Below, one piece after another: positions 1 to 7,388 of a stretch of 40,818 nucleotides of DNA. The position numbers were made by a program, and so were the translations under genes. Every line of letters starts with the position of its first letter. Positions within the stretch are counted from its first letter, which is position 1. A model generated the notes under the pieces. That model was not told where the DNA came from, made no database searches, and was given only the letters and a program-made list of their open reading frames with translations. Location: NCBI RefSeq assembly GCF_030160835.1, contig NZ_BSPC01000038.1:1-40818 (forward strand). The letters run 5' to 3'. The DNA comes from Labrys miyagiensis. Its GTDB lineage: Bacteria > Pseudomonadota > Alphaproteobacteria > Rhizobiales > Labraceae.

Positions 1-131
1 TGATCGCCATACGTTCTTAAAAGTCGGACAGATTCACTACTTTCGTGTCGTGACGCCGTATAGATGTCCATACAGACGATTCAAGCCTCGTTCGCCTCAC
101 TTCACAAGGCGGCCTCACTCGGAGGCATACC

Positions 132-521
132 ATGCTTGTCCAGAAGTGGCGCAACAAGCAAGCTGTCGCGAGGCGGCTGCGGAAATTGCTGAAGCACCAG
201 GGCGTACGCCCCGAGGCGATCGTGACGGACAAGCTCGCGTCCGATGGTGCCGCCGCCAGAGAGCTCGGCCTTTCAGGTCGCCGCCTGCCAGCCGGGCTAC
301 ACGCAAACAACCGAGCGGAAAACTCTCACCTGCCGGTTCGCCGTCGGGAGCGCAAGCAGGAAAGGTTCAGGAGCCAGGGATCGGCCCGGCGTTTCCTCTC
401 GATCCACGGAGCAGTCCACAATATCTTCAACCTTCAGCCTCGCCTGATCTCTCGGCCTGGACTGCCGGTCTTACGCGCCCAAGCCCACTACCTATGGGCG
501 AATGCGACCGCAGCGGCGTGA
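132..521 (+). pseudogene. IS6-family transposase, C-terminal fragment
   Basis: This is the C-terminal half of a DDE transposase. It aligns from its first residues with the complete IS6 transposase at 15770-16465: both share the VTDKL motif with the second catalytic Asp, an NNRAE segment with the catalytic Glu, an RRRERK stretch and an ATAAA C-terminus. The N-terminal zinc-finger/HTH part and the first catalytic Asp are absent, so it cannot be active. The internal ATG at 132 is only the first Met in the surviving frame. It marks old insertion activity at the left edge of the window. Confidence 0.85.
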
Positions 522-594
522 TTGTTCAGAATACTGAGGGACCTACGCCGTCAGTCGTCGATAAGTTGACGATACCCACACAAAGAAAAACCCC

Positions 595-960
595 TTAGCG
601 ATCGCCAGCCGTCCACATATCTGAATGGTACATAATGCCGGCAACGGTTACGCGTACTGGCCGCTTGATGGGCTGATTGAGATCTTCATCCGGCCCGGAA
701 CTGAACAAGGCGATCGGATCGTCAACCTCAGAATACTGGCCCGGCCTCACTTTGATTTCACGCAGCCAAACAGCCTCGCGCATCACAAAACGATAATAAG
801 AGATCGGTGGACACTCCTGCGCGAAGGCCTTGCCCAGATCGACGCTTACATCCAACAACTTCGAGCCCACCCTGAGGGAGCCGCCGGTCGAATGAAGGTA
901 CTCTAAAGTCGCGCCCGACATTTGCGGATTAATTACAGGCAATCTAAGCTCGAATATCAT
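595..960 (-). CDS. Biotinyl/lipoyl-like domain protein
   Basis: A 121-residue protein. From about residue 5 it follows the half-barrel pattern of biotinyl/lipoyl domains: LPVINPQMSG at the start, a strand-turn region in the middle, then a second half with REIKV, RPGQ and DDPIALF. The usual exposed turn carrying the modified Lys (DKA or MKM) is replaced by a longer segment that contains GKAF, so modification is uncertain. I chose the ATG at 960 because GAGGG lies about 8 bases upstream and the upstream extension overlaps the divergent glycosyltransferase. The gene is divergent from the GT2 gene at 1034. The function is unknown; it may act as a scaffold or carrier domain for the neighbouring enzymes, which is inference. 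Confidence 0.6.
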   Translation of the reverse strand: MIFELRLPVINPQMSGATLEYLHSTGGSLRVGSKLLDVSVDLGKAFAQECPPISYYRFVMREAVWLREIKVRPGQYSEVDDPIALFSSGPDEDLNQPIKRPVRVTVAGIMYHSDMWTAGDR

Positions 961-1033
961 CCGACAGTCCCTCGCACCATTGCACTTAGACTGATACAAA
1001 AGCATGCACTGGGCAAGATGCGGGTAAATCCGA

Positions 1034-1843
1034 ATGCCTGTCGATTCTGATATGATCACGAAGCCCGAGGGTGTAAGTTGCCTCATGGTAACTTTGCCGG
1101 TTCCGGGGCGGCTTGAGTTCGCTAAGCGCAGCATCACAGACTTCTGCCGCCAGACCTATCCCAATAAAATGTTGATTGTTGTCATGAACAAAGGGGTCGT
1201 GGCCATTCAACAGGCCCTCCAGGAATATGTTTCTGGGCTCGATCGCAGGGACATAAACGTCATTGTTGCGCCCGCGAACCACAACTTGGGAGAATTGCGT
1301 AATGTAAGCTTGGAAGCTGCGAATGACGATATCATTTGTCAGTGGGATGATGACGACATGCACCATCCCGAACGCTTGGAGCAACAGATAACGGCGCTCA
1401 TAACAAGTGACCTGGAAGCTGTTTATCTTCAGGATGTGATGCAGTACCTACCGGCAGAGCAGTTGCTCTACTGGACCAATTGGCGTGCCACGCCGCTTGC
1501 GGGCCATCCTGGCACATTGATGGCGCGGAAAAGCGCTGGCATTTGCTATCCGACCCAAGGACCAAATGCGCGGATGGGTGAGGATTCGGCAGTGGCACAA
1601 AACCTGATTGCGCGTGGTCGGGTGGGTTACCTTGCCAATGCCGCGCATCTCTACGTCTATGTGAGCCATGGTTCGAATACCTGGAACGCCGCTCATCACA
1701 GGATGCTTAGGGATGAATTGGCCATATCGCGTGCGCTGGTTTTGCGGCGGGAGGCATTAATCCGCGAGGGACTGAGAGCTCATAATTTCCCTGCCGACCG
1801 TGTTGGCGTATCGGGCAACAACGGCCTAGCCTTCACGCTGTGA
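1034..1843 (+). CDS. Family 2 glycosyltransferase
   Basis: A 269-residue GT-A fold glycosyltransferase, with no membrane segment seen. The N-terminus VSCLMVT fits the first strand of the nucleotide-sugar fold. The acidic metal-binding motif QWDDDD lies at residues 103-108. A GED motif at 182-184 matches the acceptor/catalytic-base motif of GT2 enzymes. The donor and acceptor cannot be read from sequence. There is no clear ribosome binding site at 1034; the ATG at 1052 is an equally possible start. The gene is divergent from the lipoyl-like gene and convergent with the transglutaminase-like gene, overlapping its 3' end by 11 bases, so the three probably arrived together. Confidence 0.85.
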   Translation: MPVDSDMITKPEGVSCLMVTLPVPGRLEFAKRSITDFCRQTYPNKMLIVVMNKGVVAIQQALQEYVSGLDRRDINVIVAPANHNLGELRNVSLEAANDDIICQWDDDDMHHPERLEQQITALITSDLEAVYLQDVMQYLPAEQLLYWTNWRATPLAGHPGTLMARKSAGICYPTQGPNARMGEDSAVAQNLIARGRVGYLANAAHLYVYVSHGSNTWNAAHHRMLRDELAISRALVLRREALIREGLRAHNFPADRVGVSGNNGLAFTL

Positions 1844-3044
1844 AAGCGAGCTCGTCAGTATAGACCAACGTCCCGTCGGCTCTTGAGAGCGCTATTTCTA
1901 TTCCACGATCGCAGGCTGTTTGGACGATTATAAAGTCAGCTGGCACGGGCAGCCCAATGGCACCCGTAAACGCCAATGGCATGACTTGTGTAACCATGCG
2001 CTGATCGACTCGAGTAAAGAATCTGTCGCGCCAAACGATATCTCGCCCACCGAGCGAGAGATCCCAGCTAAGGAAGTCTACGGGCATCCAGCCACAATCA
2101 TCGAGCCAGAACTCTGCCCAATAATGGTTGGTGGGGGCCAGGCGATAGAGCAGGTGTCCTCCTACGAGCCGAGCTGGAATTCCTCTGGCGCGGCATAGCG
2201 CAATGAACAATGCCGAAGCAAGCTGGCAGTCGCACCAGCCAGTTTCCAATACCCAGTCGCAGGGTGCTTGGACGTCGACCTGATCGTAGTGAATCGAGCC
2301 GCACCGTTGCGTATCGAGGATATAATTCCAATAGGCCTTGGCAATTTCCAGGGTGTCTCGCTTTTGTCCCACCAACGTTTGGGCGAGCGCGTCAATACGA
2401 TCGCTCACGACAATCAAGCCCTCCCGAGGGCGCAGATAGACGTCCGCCTGCTTTTCATCCAGTCGGTCGGCTTTCTTCCCGAAACGCCCCCGCGCGTCTA
2501 GGCGAAGTCCAGCGCCGATTGTAATGGTGCCAGCGCCGGACGCTGTTGTTCGCGCCTCGAGCCGTCCGGGCTTAATGTCGAGGTCGACATTCCCAGCGCC
2601 CTTTATGAATGGGGAGATAGAAAGCGTTCGTAAGTGCTCCTCATCAAGGGGCAACGGCATGCGCAGACGAAGCTTGCCTCCGGTGGAGGGAATGTGGAAG
2701 CGTCTTTGATAGCGCAACTCAAAAGTTTGCAGCTCGCCCTCCAAGGCAAGCGTCTCAACTAAGCGACGTCCAGTAAGAACGTAGCGCGTTTTCCAAAATG
2801 TATCATGGCCAGCGAGACCCGCGATTTTCATTGAATTGATGACTTCGACAGGATCAAAGTGTCGATGGCCGGACTTTTCCTTGAACCCGAGGCCCAGAGA
2901 GATCCAGCGATCGAGAGCTTCCCTTGTCTCGCGTATTGCTTCCTTGTTCGATAGTTCGTATGCCCAGCCGCCTAGAAGAAGCATATCTAAGATAAGCCGC
3001 TCAGAGGTGTTTCGATAGTGATCATTGAACTGTAAACTGTGCAT
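1833..3044 (-). CDS. Transglutaminase-like superfamily protein
   Basis: A 403-residue protein with a transglutaminase-like cysteine protease fold in its C-terminal part. The candidate triad is Cys271 in the GWCDC motif (Cys273 is possible), His307 in NHYWAEF and Asp323 in PVD. About 230 residues precede it without a recognised domain. No signal peptide is visible, so it is probably cytoplasmic. Members of this superfamily act as peptidases, amidases or transglutaminases, and the substrate here is unknown. The gene is convergent with the GT2 gene, overlapping it by 11 bases. The ATG at 3044 has no strong ribosome binding site. Confidence 0.8.
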   Translation of the reverse strand: MHSLQFNDHYRNTSERLILDMLLLGGWAYELSNKEAIRETREALDRWISLGLGFKEKSGHRHFDPVEVINSMKIAGLAGHDTFWKTRYVLTGRRLVETLALEGELQTFELRYQRRFHIPSTGGKLRLRMPLPLDEEHLRTLSISPFIKGAGNVDLDIKPGRLEARTTASGAGTITIGAGLRLDARGRFGKKADRLDEKQADVYLRPREGLIVVSDRIDALAQTLVGQKRDTLEIAKAYWNYILDTQRCGSIHYDQVDVQAPCDWVLETGWCDCQLASALFIALCRARGIPARLVGGHLLYRLAPTNHYWAEFWLDDCGWMPVDFLSWDLSLGGRDIVWRDRFFTRVDQRMVTQVMPLAFTGAIGLPVPADFIIVQTACDRGIEIALSRADGTLVYTDELAFTA

Positions 3045-3239
3045 TGCGAATTTAATTCCTCGAAAAACGATTCAACGAAATTGAGATCGACGTCGTGGCG
3101 TGTGGATCGGCATTATAAACAAGCCCGACCTCAGCAACATTATTAACGAGATAGGGTACCGATCGGCATCCAAACCATATGGCGATTTGCAATATTAATG
3201 ACTCACTATTTGAAGGCGTGAGAAGCAAAATCGCTTCAG

Positions 3240-3350
3240 TGCCAATTGGCATGGCAGACTTTCCAAGCAGGAGGGATATGAGCGAGCGACTACGCCAGGC
3301 ATTCATTAATCAGTGCCCAGCAAAGGGTAAGCTTTTCAGCTCTTCGCTAT
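3240..3350 (-). pseudogene. Cold-shock gene remnant (leader and first codons)
   Basis: The leader at 3297-3348 matches the leaders of the two intact cold-shock genes (12299-12511 and 19839-20051), including a shared AGCTCTTCGCT-type segment and the codons LLLGK upstream of the start. After the start codon at 3252 only MPIGT remains comparable with MPTGT in the intact genes. The frame then runs into unrelated, AT-richer sequence. It is a 5' relic of a third csp copy. Confidence 0.75.
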
Positions 3351-3385
3351 GATGCCCGGCCCACGAAACAACACCAGCATTCCCC

Positions 3386-3566
3386 ATCGAATCCTCGAGT
3401 GCAAGAGGACATCGAGCCCGCAGTTCACCACATTATGGAGGTTGCTGAGAGCGCCGGCTGGACAGAGCTCGAGATTTGATTGGCGCTCGTGGAACTCGCC
3501 GATCATAAGATCCTTTCTTCCCAAACGAAAAGCGACCCCTCACGCTTCTTCTACAGTGCGGATTAA
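3386..3566 (+). pseudogene. Remnant of a small AGWT-motif protein
   Basis: With one frameshift near 3400, the translation gives QEDIEPAV, then SAGWTELE, a stop codon, then LALVELAD. These segments match the second remnant at 5321-5568 (QEDIERAF, GAGWTHLE, LALIELAD). Both copies are broken, so the family has decayed here. The 3' end runs into the tail of the HTH gene on the other strand. Confidence 0.55.
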
Positions 3567-4220
3567 CGTTTTCAGCAGGCTCGGCTCAATGTGGGCGGCG
3601 ACAGTCAGCGTCCGACCGCCCCTGCAATCGATCTGCGCGCGGTCAAAACTAACAGAGACGTCATGCCTCGAATTATTGATCGCGCTCTCGGCTTTTTCTG
3701 TGGTGCGTTTACTTTCCACGAGCCCAACGCCAAACTCGACGCTATTCTCTGCGTCGGTGCGTACTTTTTCTGCCTCGGCCTCATCGACGCTAAGGGCGGT
3801 GCAATGAGCGTTTTGTATGCTGACTAGATACCTCTTTTGCCAGTTGTAGATTGATCGGGGTGATATCCCGTGCCGTCGAGCAATGTCGGAGGTGGAGGCG
3901 CCACTGGCCGAAACCTCTTCCAGTATCTTCAACTTTTGTCCGGCCGTCCGTTTGCGGCGGGGAACTGAATCAGAGATGCCGGACGGTGGGGTTTGGATGG
4001 GCGACTGCATTTGCTCAACGGATCCCTGCGTTTGCTCAACGGGTGCCCCGGACTCCTCTATCGGAGCTCCGGCCAGCAGGGCCGCACGCTGTTCCCGCAA
4101 CCGCGCTGTCCTTGCTCTCACCGCTTCGGCTTCCTTGTCTATGATTGCCTGGGCAGCAGACTTGCTAGCATCGTATTGATCGCTCCACTTGTCTGCAATT
4201 GATGTGCGATCCTTCTCCAT
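3540..4220 (-). CDS. IS66 TnpA-like HTH protein, solitary
   Basis: A 226-residue protein. Residues about 12-45 form a charged helical segment (AAQAIIDKEAEA, then RLREQR). Residues about 92-132 are a helix-turn-helix of the transposase/IS66 TnpA type (QKLKILEEV, DIARRHGIS, YNWQKRY). The C-terminus, CRGGRTLTV followed by LLKTLIR, matches the tail seen in IS66 TnpA proteins. There is no tnpB or tnpC partner beside it. A paralogue lies at 38811-39428. I chose the ATG at 4220 because both paralogues conserve the N-terminus and upstream sequence from this point. An EcfG-type promoter precedes it, so it is more likely a stress-controlled DNA-binding protein than an active transposon gene. Confidence 0.7.
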   Translation of the reverse strand: MEKDRTSIADKWSDQYDASKSAAQAIIDKEAEAVRARTARLREQRAALLAGAPIEESGAPVEQTQGSVEQMQSPIQTPPSGISDSVPRRKRTAGQKLKILEEVSASGASTSDIARRHGISPRSIYNWQKRYLVSIQNAHCTALSVDEAEAEKVRTDAENSVEFGVGLVESKRTTEKAESAINNSRHDVSVSFDRAQIDCRGGRTLTVAAHIEPSLLKTLIRTVEEA

Positions 4221-4257
4221 TGGCTTGATCGTCCCGGTTCCTCCATTGACAGCCGGT

Positions 4258-4282
4258 AACGTCGTATCGCCGCGAGAGTTCC
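4258..4282 (-). promoter_or_regulatory. EcfG-type promoter of the HTH gene
   Basis: On the minus strand, GGAAC (4282-4278), 16 bases, then CGTT (4261-4258), a full consensus match. It lies 37 bases upstream of the start at 4220. The paralogue at 38811 has the same arrangement. Confidence 0.75.
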
Positions 4283-4312
4283 AAGCACCCCGTGGCTCCC
4301 CGCGAGGCAGCT

Positions 4313-4582
4313 CTACGCAGCCACTTTGCGCGGCGGCCAATCAGTGTGGCCTAGGTTTTGCAAGCAAACTCCCTTCTGTAGACCACAGATCAGGATGTCA
4401 GCTTCGGTCGCGGCGAAGGGCTCGAATGACACGTCGTCTGGGTAACCCAGCGCGGAGAAAACCTCTGCGATCGCTTCACCCGCATCAGCTATCCTCGTTA
4501 TCCACCACTGGGAACGACCCTGATCGTCTGTTACCCTTATGGCGTGACCAACTATATCTTCCTGTTTTGCTCTTTTGCTCAT
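4313..4582 (-). CDS. Small hypothetical protein (89 aa)
   Basis: An 89-residue soluble protein. The sequence is rich in acidic and aromatic residues (DDQGRSQWW, VFSALGYPDD) and has no signal peptide or membrane segment. I do not recognise the family. It lies upstream of, and in the same direction as, the HTH gene at 4220, but the HTH gene has its own promoter in the gap. There is no good ribosome binding site before the ATG. Confidence 0.5.
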   Translation of the reverse strand: MSKRAKQEDIVGHAIRVTDDQGRSQWWITRIADAGEAIAEVFSALGYPDDVSFEPFAATEADILICGLQKGVCLQNLGHTDWPPRKVAA

Positions 4583-4734
4583 CTGACCAATGTAGGAACG
4601 AGAGCCTCACCTCTCAAGAAGCGGGGTCGCGTCGTTAGGTTCCATTGCCCGTGCATCAGATCGCATTGTCCAGAGATTTGGGCACGAAATGTCACAAACG
4701 TTATTATCTTGTGAACGAGGACGCTGACGTCATT

Positions 4735-4759
4735 GGAACATTGGTGACGACCATTGGTT
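4735..4759 (+). promoter_or_regulatory. EcfG-type promoter of DUF1236 gene
   Basis: GGAAC (4735-4739), 16 bases, GGTT (4756-4759), 51 bases before the start at 4811. The first base of the -10 differs from the CGTT consensus. Confidence 0.6.
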
Positions 4760-4810
4760 GGTCCAGCAGCTTCCTCTGGGAAGTTAGTGCAAAAAATATG
4801 GAGATATACA

Positions 4811-5230
4811 ATGTCCGGCAGATTCATGCTGTTCGCCAGTGCGATGGCGTATTGTCTAGCATTGACAGCGCCTGTTTATGCCCAAGGCGTGCTACCGGGA
4901 GCCAAGAATGGTGCCGAACAAGGAAACGACGCCGCAGGTCCTGTCGGCGGGGTTGTCGGCGGCGCCGTAGGAGCCGTCACTGGGGGCATTAATGGACTAA
5001 TCGGAATCAAGGAAAGGCCGCGTTTCAAACAATATGTGATCGAACAACATCCTCAGGTCTTCCACTACAAGAAGCCTGTTGCGGTTGGGGCCGTTTTACC
5101 TGCCGAGGGTGTTCAATACTACGCAGTGCCTGCCGAGTACGGCCACGTCACCTATCAGTACGCGGATGTTAATGGCGAAGTCGTTCTTGTTGAGCCGAGC
5201 ACTCGGCGTATCGTGCAGATCATTCAGTAG
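4811..5230 (+). CDS. DUF1236 exported protein
   Basis: A 139-residue protein with a signal peptide (MSGRFMLFASAM, then VYAQG at the likely cleavage site near residue 25). A Gly/Ala-rich linker (GGVVGGAVGAV) follows. The C-terminal DUF1236 domain reads VGAVLPAEGVQYYAVP, then YADVNGEVVLVEP and RRIVQII. DUF1236 proteins are small periplasmic or envelope proteins of Hyphomicrobiales with unknown function. The start at 4811 follows GGAGATATACA, a good ribosome binding site. An EcfG-type promoter precedes the gene and an intrinsic terminator follows it, so it forms a single-gene unit. Confidence 0.85.
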   Translation: MSGRFMLFASAMAYCLALTAPVYAQGVLPGAKNGAEQGNDAAGPVGGVVGGAVGAVTGGINGLIGIKERPRFKQYVIEQHPQVFHYKKPVAVGAVLPAEGVQYYAVPAEYGHVTYQYADVNGEVVLVEPSTRRIVQIIQ

Positions 5231-5263
5231 TGCGTGAGAGCTGACGAAGTGCTCTATCGCGAG

Positions 5264-5297
5264 GAGCTCGCCCGCCAAAAGGGGGCGGGCTCTTTTC
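5264..5297 (+). terminator. Intrinsic terminator after DUF1236 gene
   Basis: A GC-rich hairpin (GAGCTCGCCCGCC, AAAA loop, GGGGGCGGGCTC) followed by TTTT, 34 bases after the stop codon. Confidence 0.8.
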
Positions 5298-5320
5298 ATT
5301 GATCTCACATAGAGATAAAA

Positions 5321-5568
5321 AATGCACGGCCTAAGCTAGGTACCGATATCTCCGATCGCATTCTTGAAGGCCAGGAAGACATCGAGCGGGCATTCCTTGC
5401 GCTCGTGGCCGAGGCCAGAGGCGCCGGCTGGACTCACCTTGAGGCTTGCCTGGCTCTCATCGAGTTGGCGGACAAGTGCGTGCTCGGCGCGCCGCCAACG
5501 AGAATACCAACAAGCAGATTAGGGATCTCATCGGCCGCTACTATACGCGCCGGCCCGGTGGGCCATAG
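5321..5568 (+). pseudogene. Small AGWT-motif protein, decayed copy
   Basis: The frame beginning near 5336 encodes TDISDRILEGQEDIERAF, then GAGWTHLEACLALIELAD. After VLGA the frame must shift by one to continue as NENTNKQIRDLIGRYYTR up to the stop at 5566. No start codon lies in frame upstream, since a stop precedes it, and the ATG at 5322 is in another frame. So both ends of the gene are damaged. It is related to the remnant at 3386-3566. Function unknown. Confidence 0.6.
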
Positions 5569-5588
5569 CCCAACAGGAGTCTGCCGCG

Positions 5589-5795
5589 ATGCACATGGAA
5601 TTTCAAGTGTTCAAAGCCGGGACACTAATCTTCACTTGGACGATTAAACTGCCAGAAGCTGCACGCTCGACCCAGGTCAACGAATTCTCGAGGTCAGCGG
5701 AGAACGAGTTTCGCAAAGCCCATCCGGATGTGAGCCTGACCGACGTCGACGTGATGACGCGTTGGGTCAAGAGCGAGCAATCATTTGGTCTATGA
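5589..5795 (+). CDS. Small hypothetical protein (68 aa)
   Basis: A 68-residue soluble protein: an N-terminal strand-rich segment (FQVFKAGTLIFTW) followed by a charged helix (NEFSRSAENEFRKAHPD) and an end in MTRWV. AGGAG lies 9 bases upstream of the ATG. It resembles the disrupted frame at 8417-8794, which shares FRKG, EFRRTYP and TTIW at matching positions, so there is a small family here. Function unknown. Confidence 0.6.
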   Translation: MHMEFQVFKAGTLIFTWTIKLPEAARSTQVNEFSRSAENEFRKAHPDVSLTDVDVMTRWVKSEQSFGL

Positions 5796-5841
5796 GCGAT
5801 CTAGGGAGCCCCGGCCGATGCAAACGGGCAGGGCTGTTGCG

Positions 5842-5958
5842 CTACGGCGCAGGATGCATGTGCATCGCAAATATGAAGGCCGTCACAGCCATCGCGACAA
5901 ATACGATAAGCACGATGGCTATGAACGGCGCTAACTTGGCATTCGTTATCTTTGGCAT
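5842..5958 (-). CDS. 38-residue single-pass membrane peptide
   Basis: A very short gene starting MPKITNAKLAP, followed by one hydrophobic helix (FIAIVLIVFVAMAV) and a tail AMHMHPAP containing Met and His. The start lies 6 bases after the stop codon of the PRC-barrel gene, so the two form an operon. The same pair occurs at 25440-25948, and that copy differs at only three residues. Conservation of the frame and of its position after PRC supports a real gene. The Met/His tail could bind metal, which is speculation. Confidence 0.75.
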   Translation of the reverse strand: MPKITNAKLAPFIAIVLIVFVAMAVTAFIFAMHMHPAP

Positions 5959-5964
5959 AGTGTC

Positions 5965-6351
5965 TTACGGTCGCTCATCTAGTCGCTGTGTTCCCCAGAG
6001 GCCGCTGTAATAGGACTCGACGGCTGTGGGACGCTCAGGATCATTCCAGTCCCAATCGCCCTCGTGCTCGTACTTTGGAGCACCGCGCAACTGCTCCTCA
6101 GTTACGCTCGTTTGGTAGCCGCCTAAGTCGGTGTTGTATGTGAGCGCTTTCCAAGACAGGGGGTAATGATCGTTCCCAATTCCCAGGAATCCACCGAAGC
6201 CCAAGACGGCGAAGGACACCTTGCCGGTCTTTTTGTCGATCATGACGCGTTCGATCGAGCCAATCGACTCTCCATTCGCACCATAAACGGCAGTACCTTC
6301 AACCTTGTCGCTTCCAATCAGATTGCCATATTCGGCAGTTTCATCAGCCAT
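5965..6351 (-). CDS. PRC-barrel domain protein, copy A
   Basis: A 128-residue protein. Residues about 10-85 form a PRC-barrel: SDKVEGTAVYGANGE, then IGSIERVMIDKKTGKVSFAV, FGGFLGIG and YPLSW. The C-terminal tail is acidic and aromatic (EHEGDWDWND, ESYYSGLWG). PRC-barrel proteins bind other macromolecules; this clade is usually stress-linked, with no known biochemical role. The ATG at 6351 follows AGGAGG with 9 bases spacing; the TTG six bases upstream is rejected. An EcfG-type promoter precedes it. It is nearly identical to the gene at 25440-25826 and divergent from the secreted-protein gene at 6574. Confidence 0.85.
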   Translation of the reverse strand: MADETAEYGNLIGSDKVEGTAVYGANGESIGSIERVMIDKKTGKVSFAVLGFGGFLGIGNDHYPLSWKALTYNTDLGGYQTSVTEEQLRGAPKYEHEGDWDWNDPERPTAVESYYSGLWGTQRLDERP

Positions 6352-6383
6352 GATCAAAAACCTCCTCAGTTGTGTGGAGTATA

Positions 6384-6409
6384 AAACCTGGGACTGATGA
6401 CATGGTTCC
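6384..6409 (-). promoter_or_regulatory. EcfG-type promoter of PRC-barrel gene A
   Basis: On the minus strand, GGAAC (6409-6405), 17 bases, GTTT (6387-6384). The same spacing and flanks are conserved before the second PRC copy at 25382-25407. Confidence 0.7.
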
Positions 6410-6478
6410 GGAACGGGCCCATTGGACAGGCCAGTCCTATCTACGCTTTGGCATGTCGAGTGCTTGCCGGATACCCTC

Positions 6479-6504
6479 GGAACAATCGATCCTGACGGTC
6501 TGTT
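6479..6504 (+). promoter_or_regulatory. EcfG-type promoter of Gly/Ser-rich secreted protein
   Basis: GGAAC (6479-6483), 17 bases, TGTT (6501-6504), 70 bases before the start at 6574. In the second copy of this gene only the -10 half and the leader survive. Confidence 0.6.
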
Positions 6505-6573
6505 AACGGCGCAACCGCGAAACGGGCGCTACCGGTTGGCGCAACGATCAACGACAGCTATCAGGAGATGGAA

Positions 6574-6876
6574 ATGACGAGGAATTTCTTACGTATCACT
6601 GCCTGCGCAATCTGCATCATTTTACCTTTTGCCGCCTTTGCTCAATCCAGCGGCGGTGGCAATGGCGGGTCAGGCTCGAGTTCCGGTTCTGGAAGTTCGG
6701 GCACGTCATCCGGTGGGAATGGGACGAACAATGGAACTGGCAGCACCAATGGCGGCAACGGTATGGGAGGGCAAAACCCGACCACCAACCCTCAGCCGAA
6801 TGCCAGCCAGACCAATCAGCAGCAAAATAAAACCGGAGCGCCCGTCCAATGTGACCCCGCTAAGCAAGCTTGCTAA
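6574..6876 (+). CDS. Secreted Gly/Ser/Asn-rich low-complexity protein, copy A
   Basis: A 100-residue protein with a signal peptide (LRITACAICIILPFAAFA, then QSS). A disordered Gly/Ser/Thr/Asn region is followed by Gln/Asn-rich sequence and a conserved end, CDPAKQAC. The two terminal cysteines could form a disulfide. I chose the ATG at 6574 over 6568 because AGGAG ends six bases before it. A longer paralogue lies at 24339-24716. It is divergent from the PRC gene, with an EcfG-type promoter upstream and a terminator downstream. Function unknown; an extracellular or periplasmic stress protein is inferred. Confidence 0.75.
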   Translation: MTRNFLRITACAICIILPFAAFAQSSGGGNGGSGSSSGSGSSGTSSGGNGTNNGTGSTNGGNGMGGQNPTTNPQPNASQTNQQQNKTGAPVQCDPAKQAC

Positions 6877-6888
6877 AACGAGAAGCAG

Positions 6889-6918
6889 CCCCGGCCGGTG
6901 AGAACTGGTCGGGGTTTT
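6889..6918 (+). terminator. Intrinsic terminator
   Basis: CCCCGGCC, a loop of 10 bases, GGTCGGGG, then TTTT, directly after the secreted-protein gene. Confidence 0.75.
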
Positions 6919-7034
6919 GGTTTGGCACGACACGCGGCGGACGCTTACCGTGACCGCAATTGCCGTGTCAGCAGACTTCAGCCCCACTGAGAGGCTGACG
7001 TCGAAGCCAGAATTTGCCGTGAAGGTCTCAAAGC

Positions 7035-7247
7035 CTAGGGTGGCATTCGGTCATCTGGACCAGGATCTTCAACCTTGTCCAGCCCAAGTCGCATCCGCTG
7101 GCCTTCGGCATAATTGGCGGCGAATTCGTGACAAACGAACTCTCGGCTGTAGGGTTCTTGACCTGGCTCGCTCACACGCACGCACCACTCGCCGGCCTCT
7201 TTGTAAATCAGGATGCTCGATTGTTGGATCGGATGATCTGCGCTCAT
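7035..7247 (-). CDS. Small hypothetical protein (70 aa)
   Basis: A 70-residue soluble protein: a beta-rich start (SSILIYKEAGEWCVRV) followed by a helical part (EFAANYAEGQRMRLGL) and a Pro/Asp-rich tail. The ATG at 7247 is preceded by GAGAGG at suitable distance, which favours it over an upstream start at 7277. No signal peptide. I do not recognise a named family. No EcfG-type promoter is seen. Confidence 0.6.
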   Translation of the reverse strand: MSADHPIQQSSILIYKEAGEWCVRVSEPGQEPYSREFVCHEFAANYAEGQRMRLGLDKVEDPGPDDRMPP

Positions 7248-7388
7248 CGCTGCACCTCTCGTCAACGGACCTTTCAATTGGCTGACGAACAGGAATTTGA
7301 TTCCTCAAAATTGCGAGTTTGACAAGTGGGTTTGAAGGCAAAAATACGAAGCCGTGAAACGATCGGGCTGTAGCTTTGTTAGGGTCGC

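Noticed and set aside
961-1137. Longer start for the lipoyl-like gene
   Set aside because: The extra residues overlap the GT2 gene and are not domain-like, while the ATG at 960 has a ribosome binding site.
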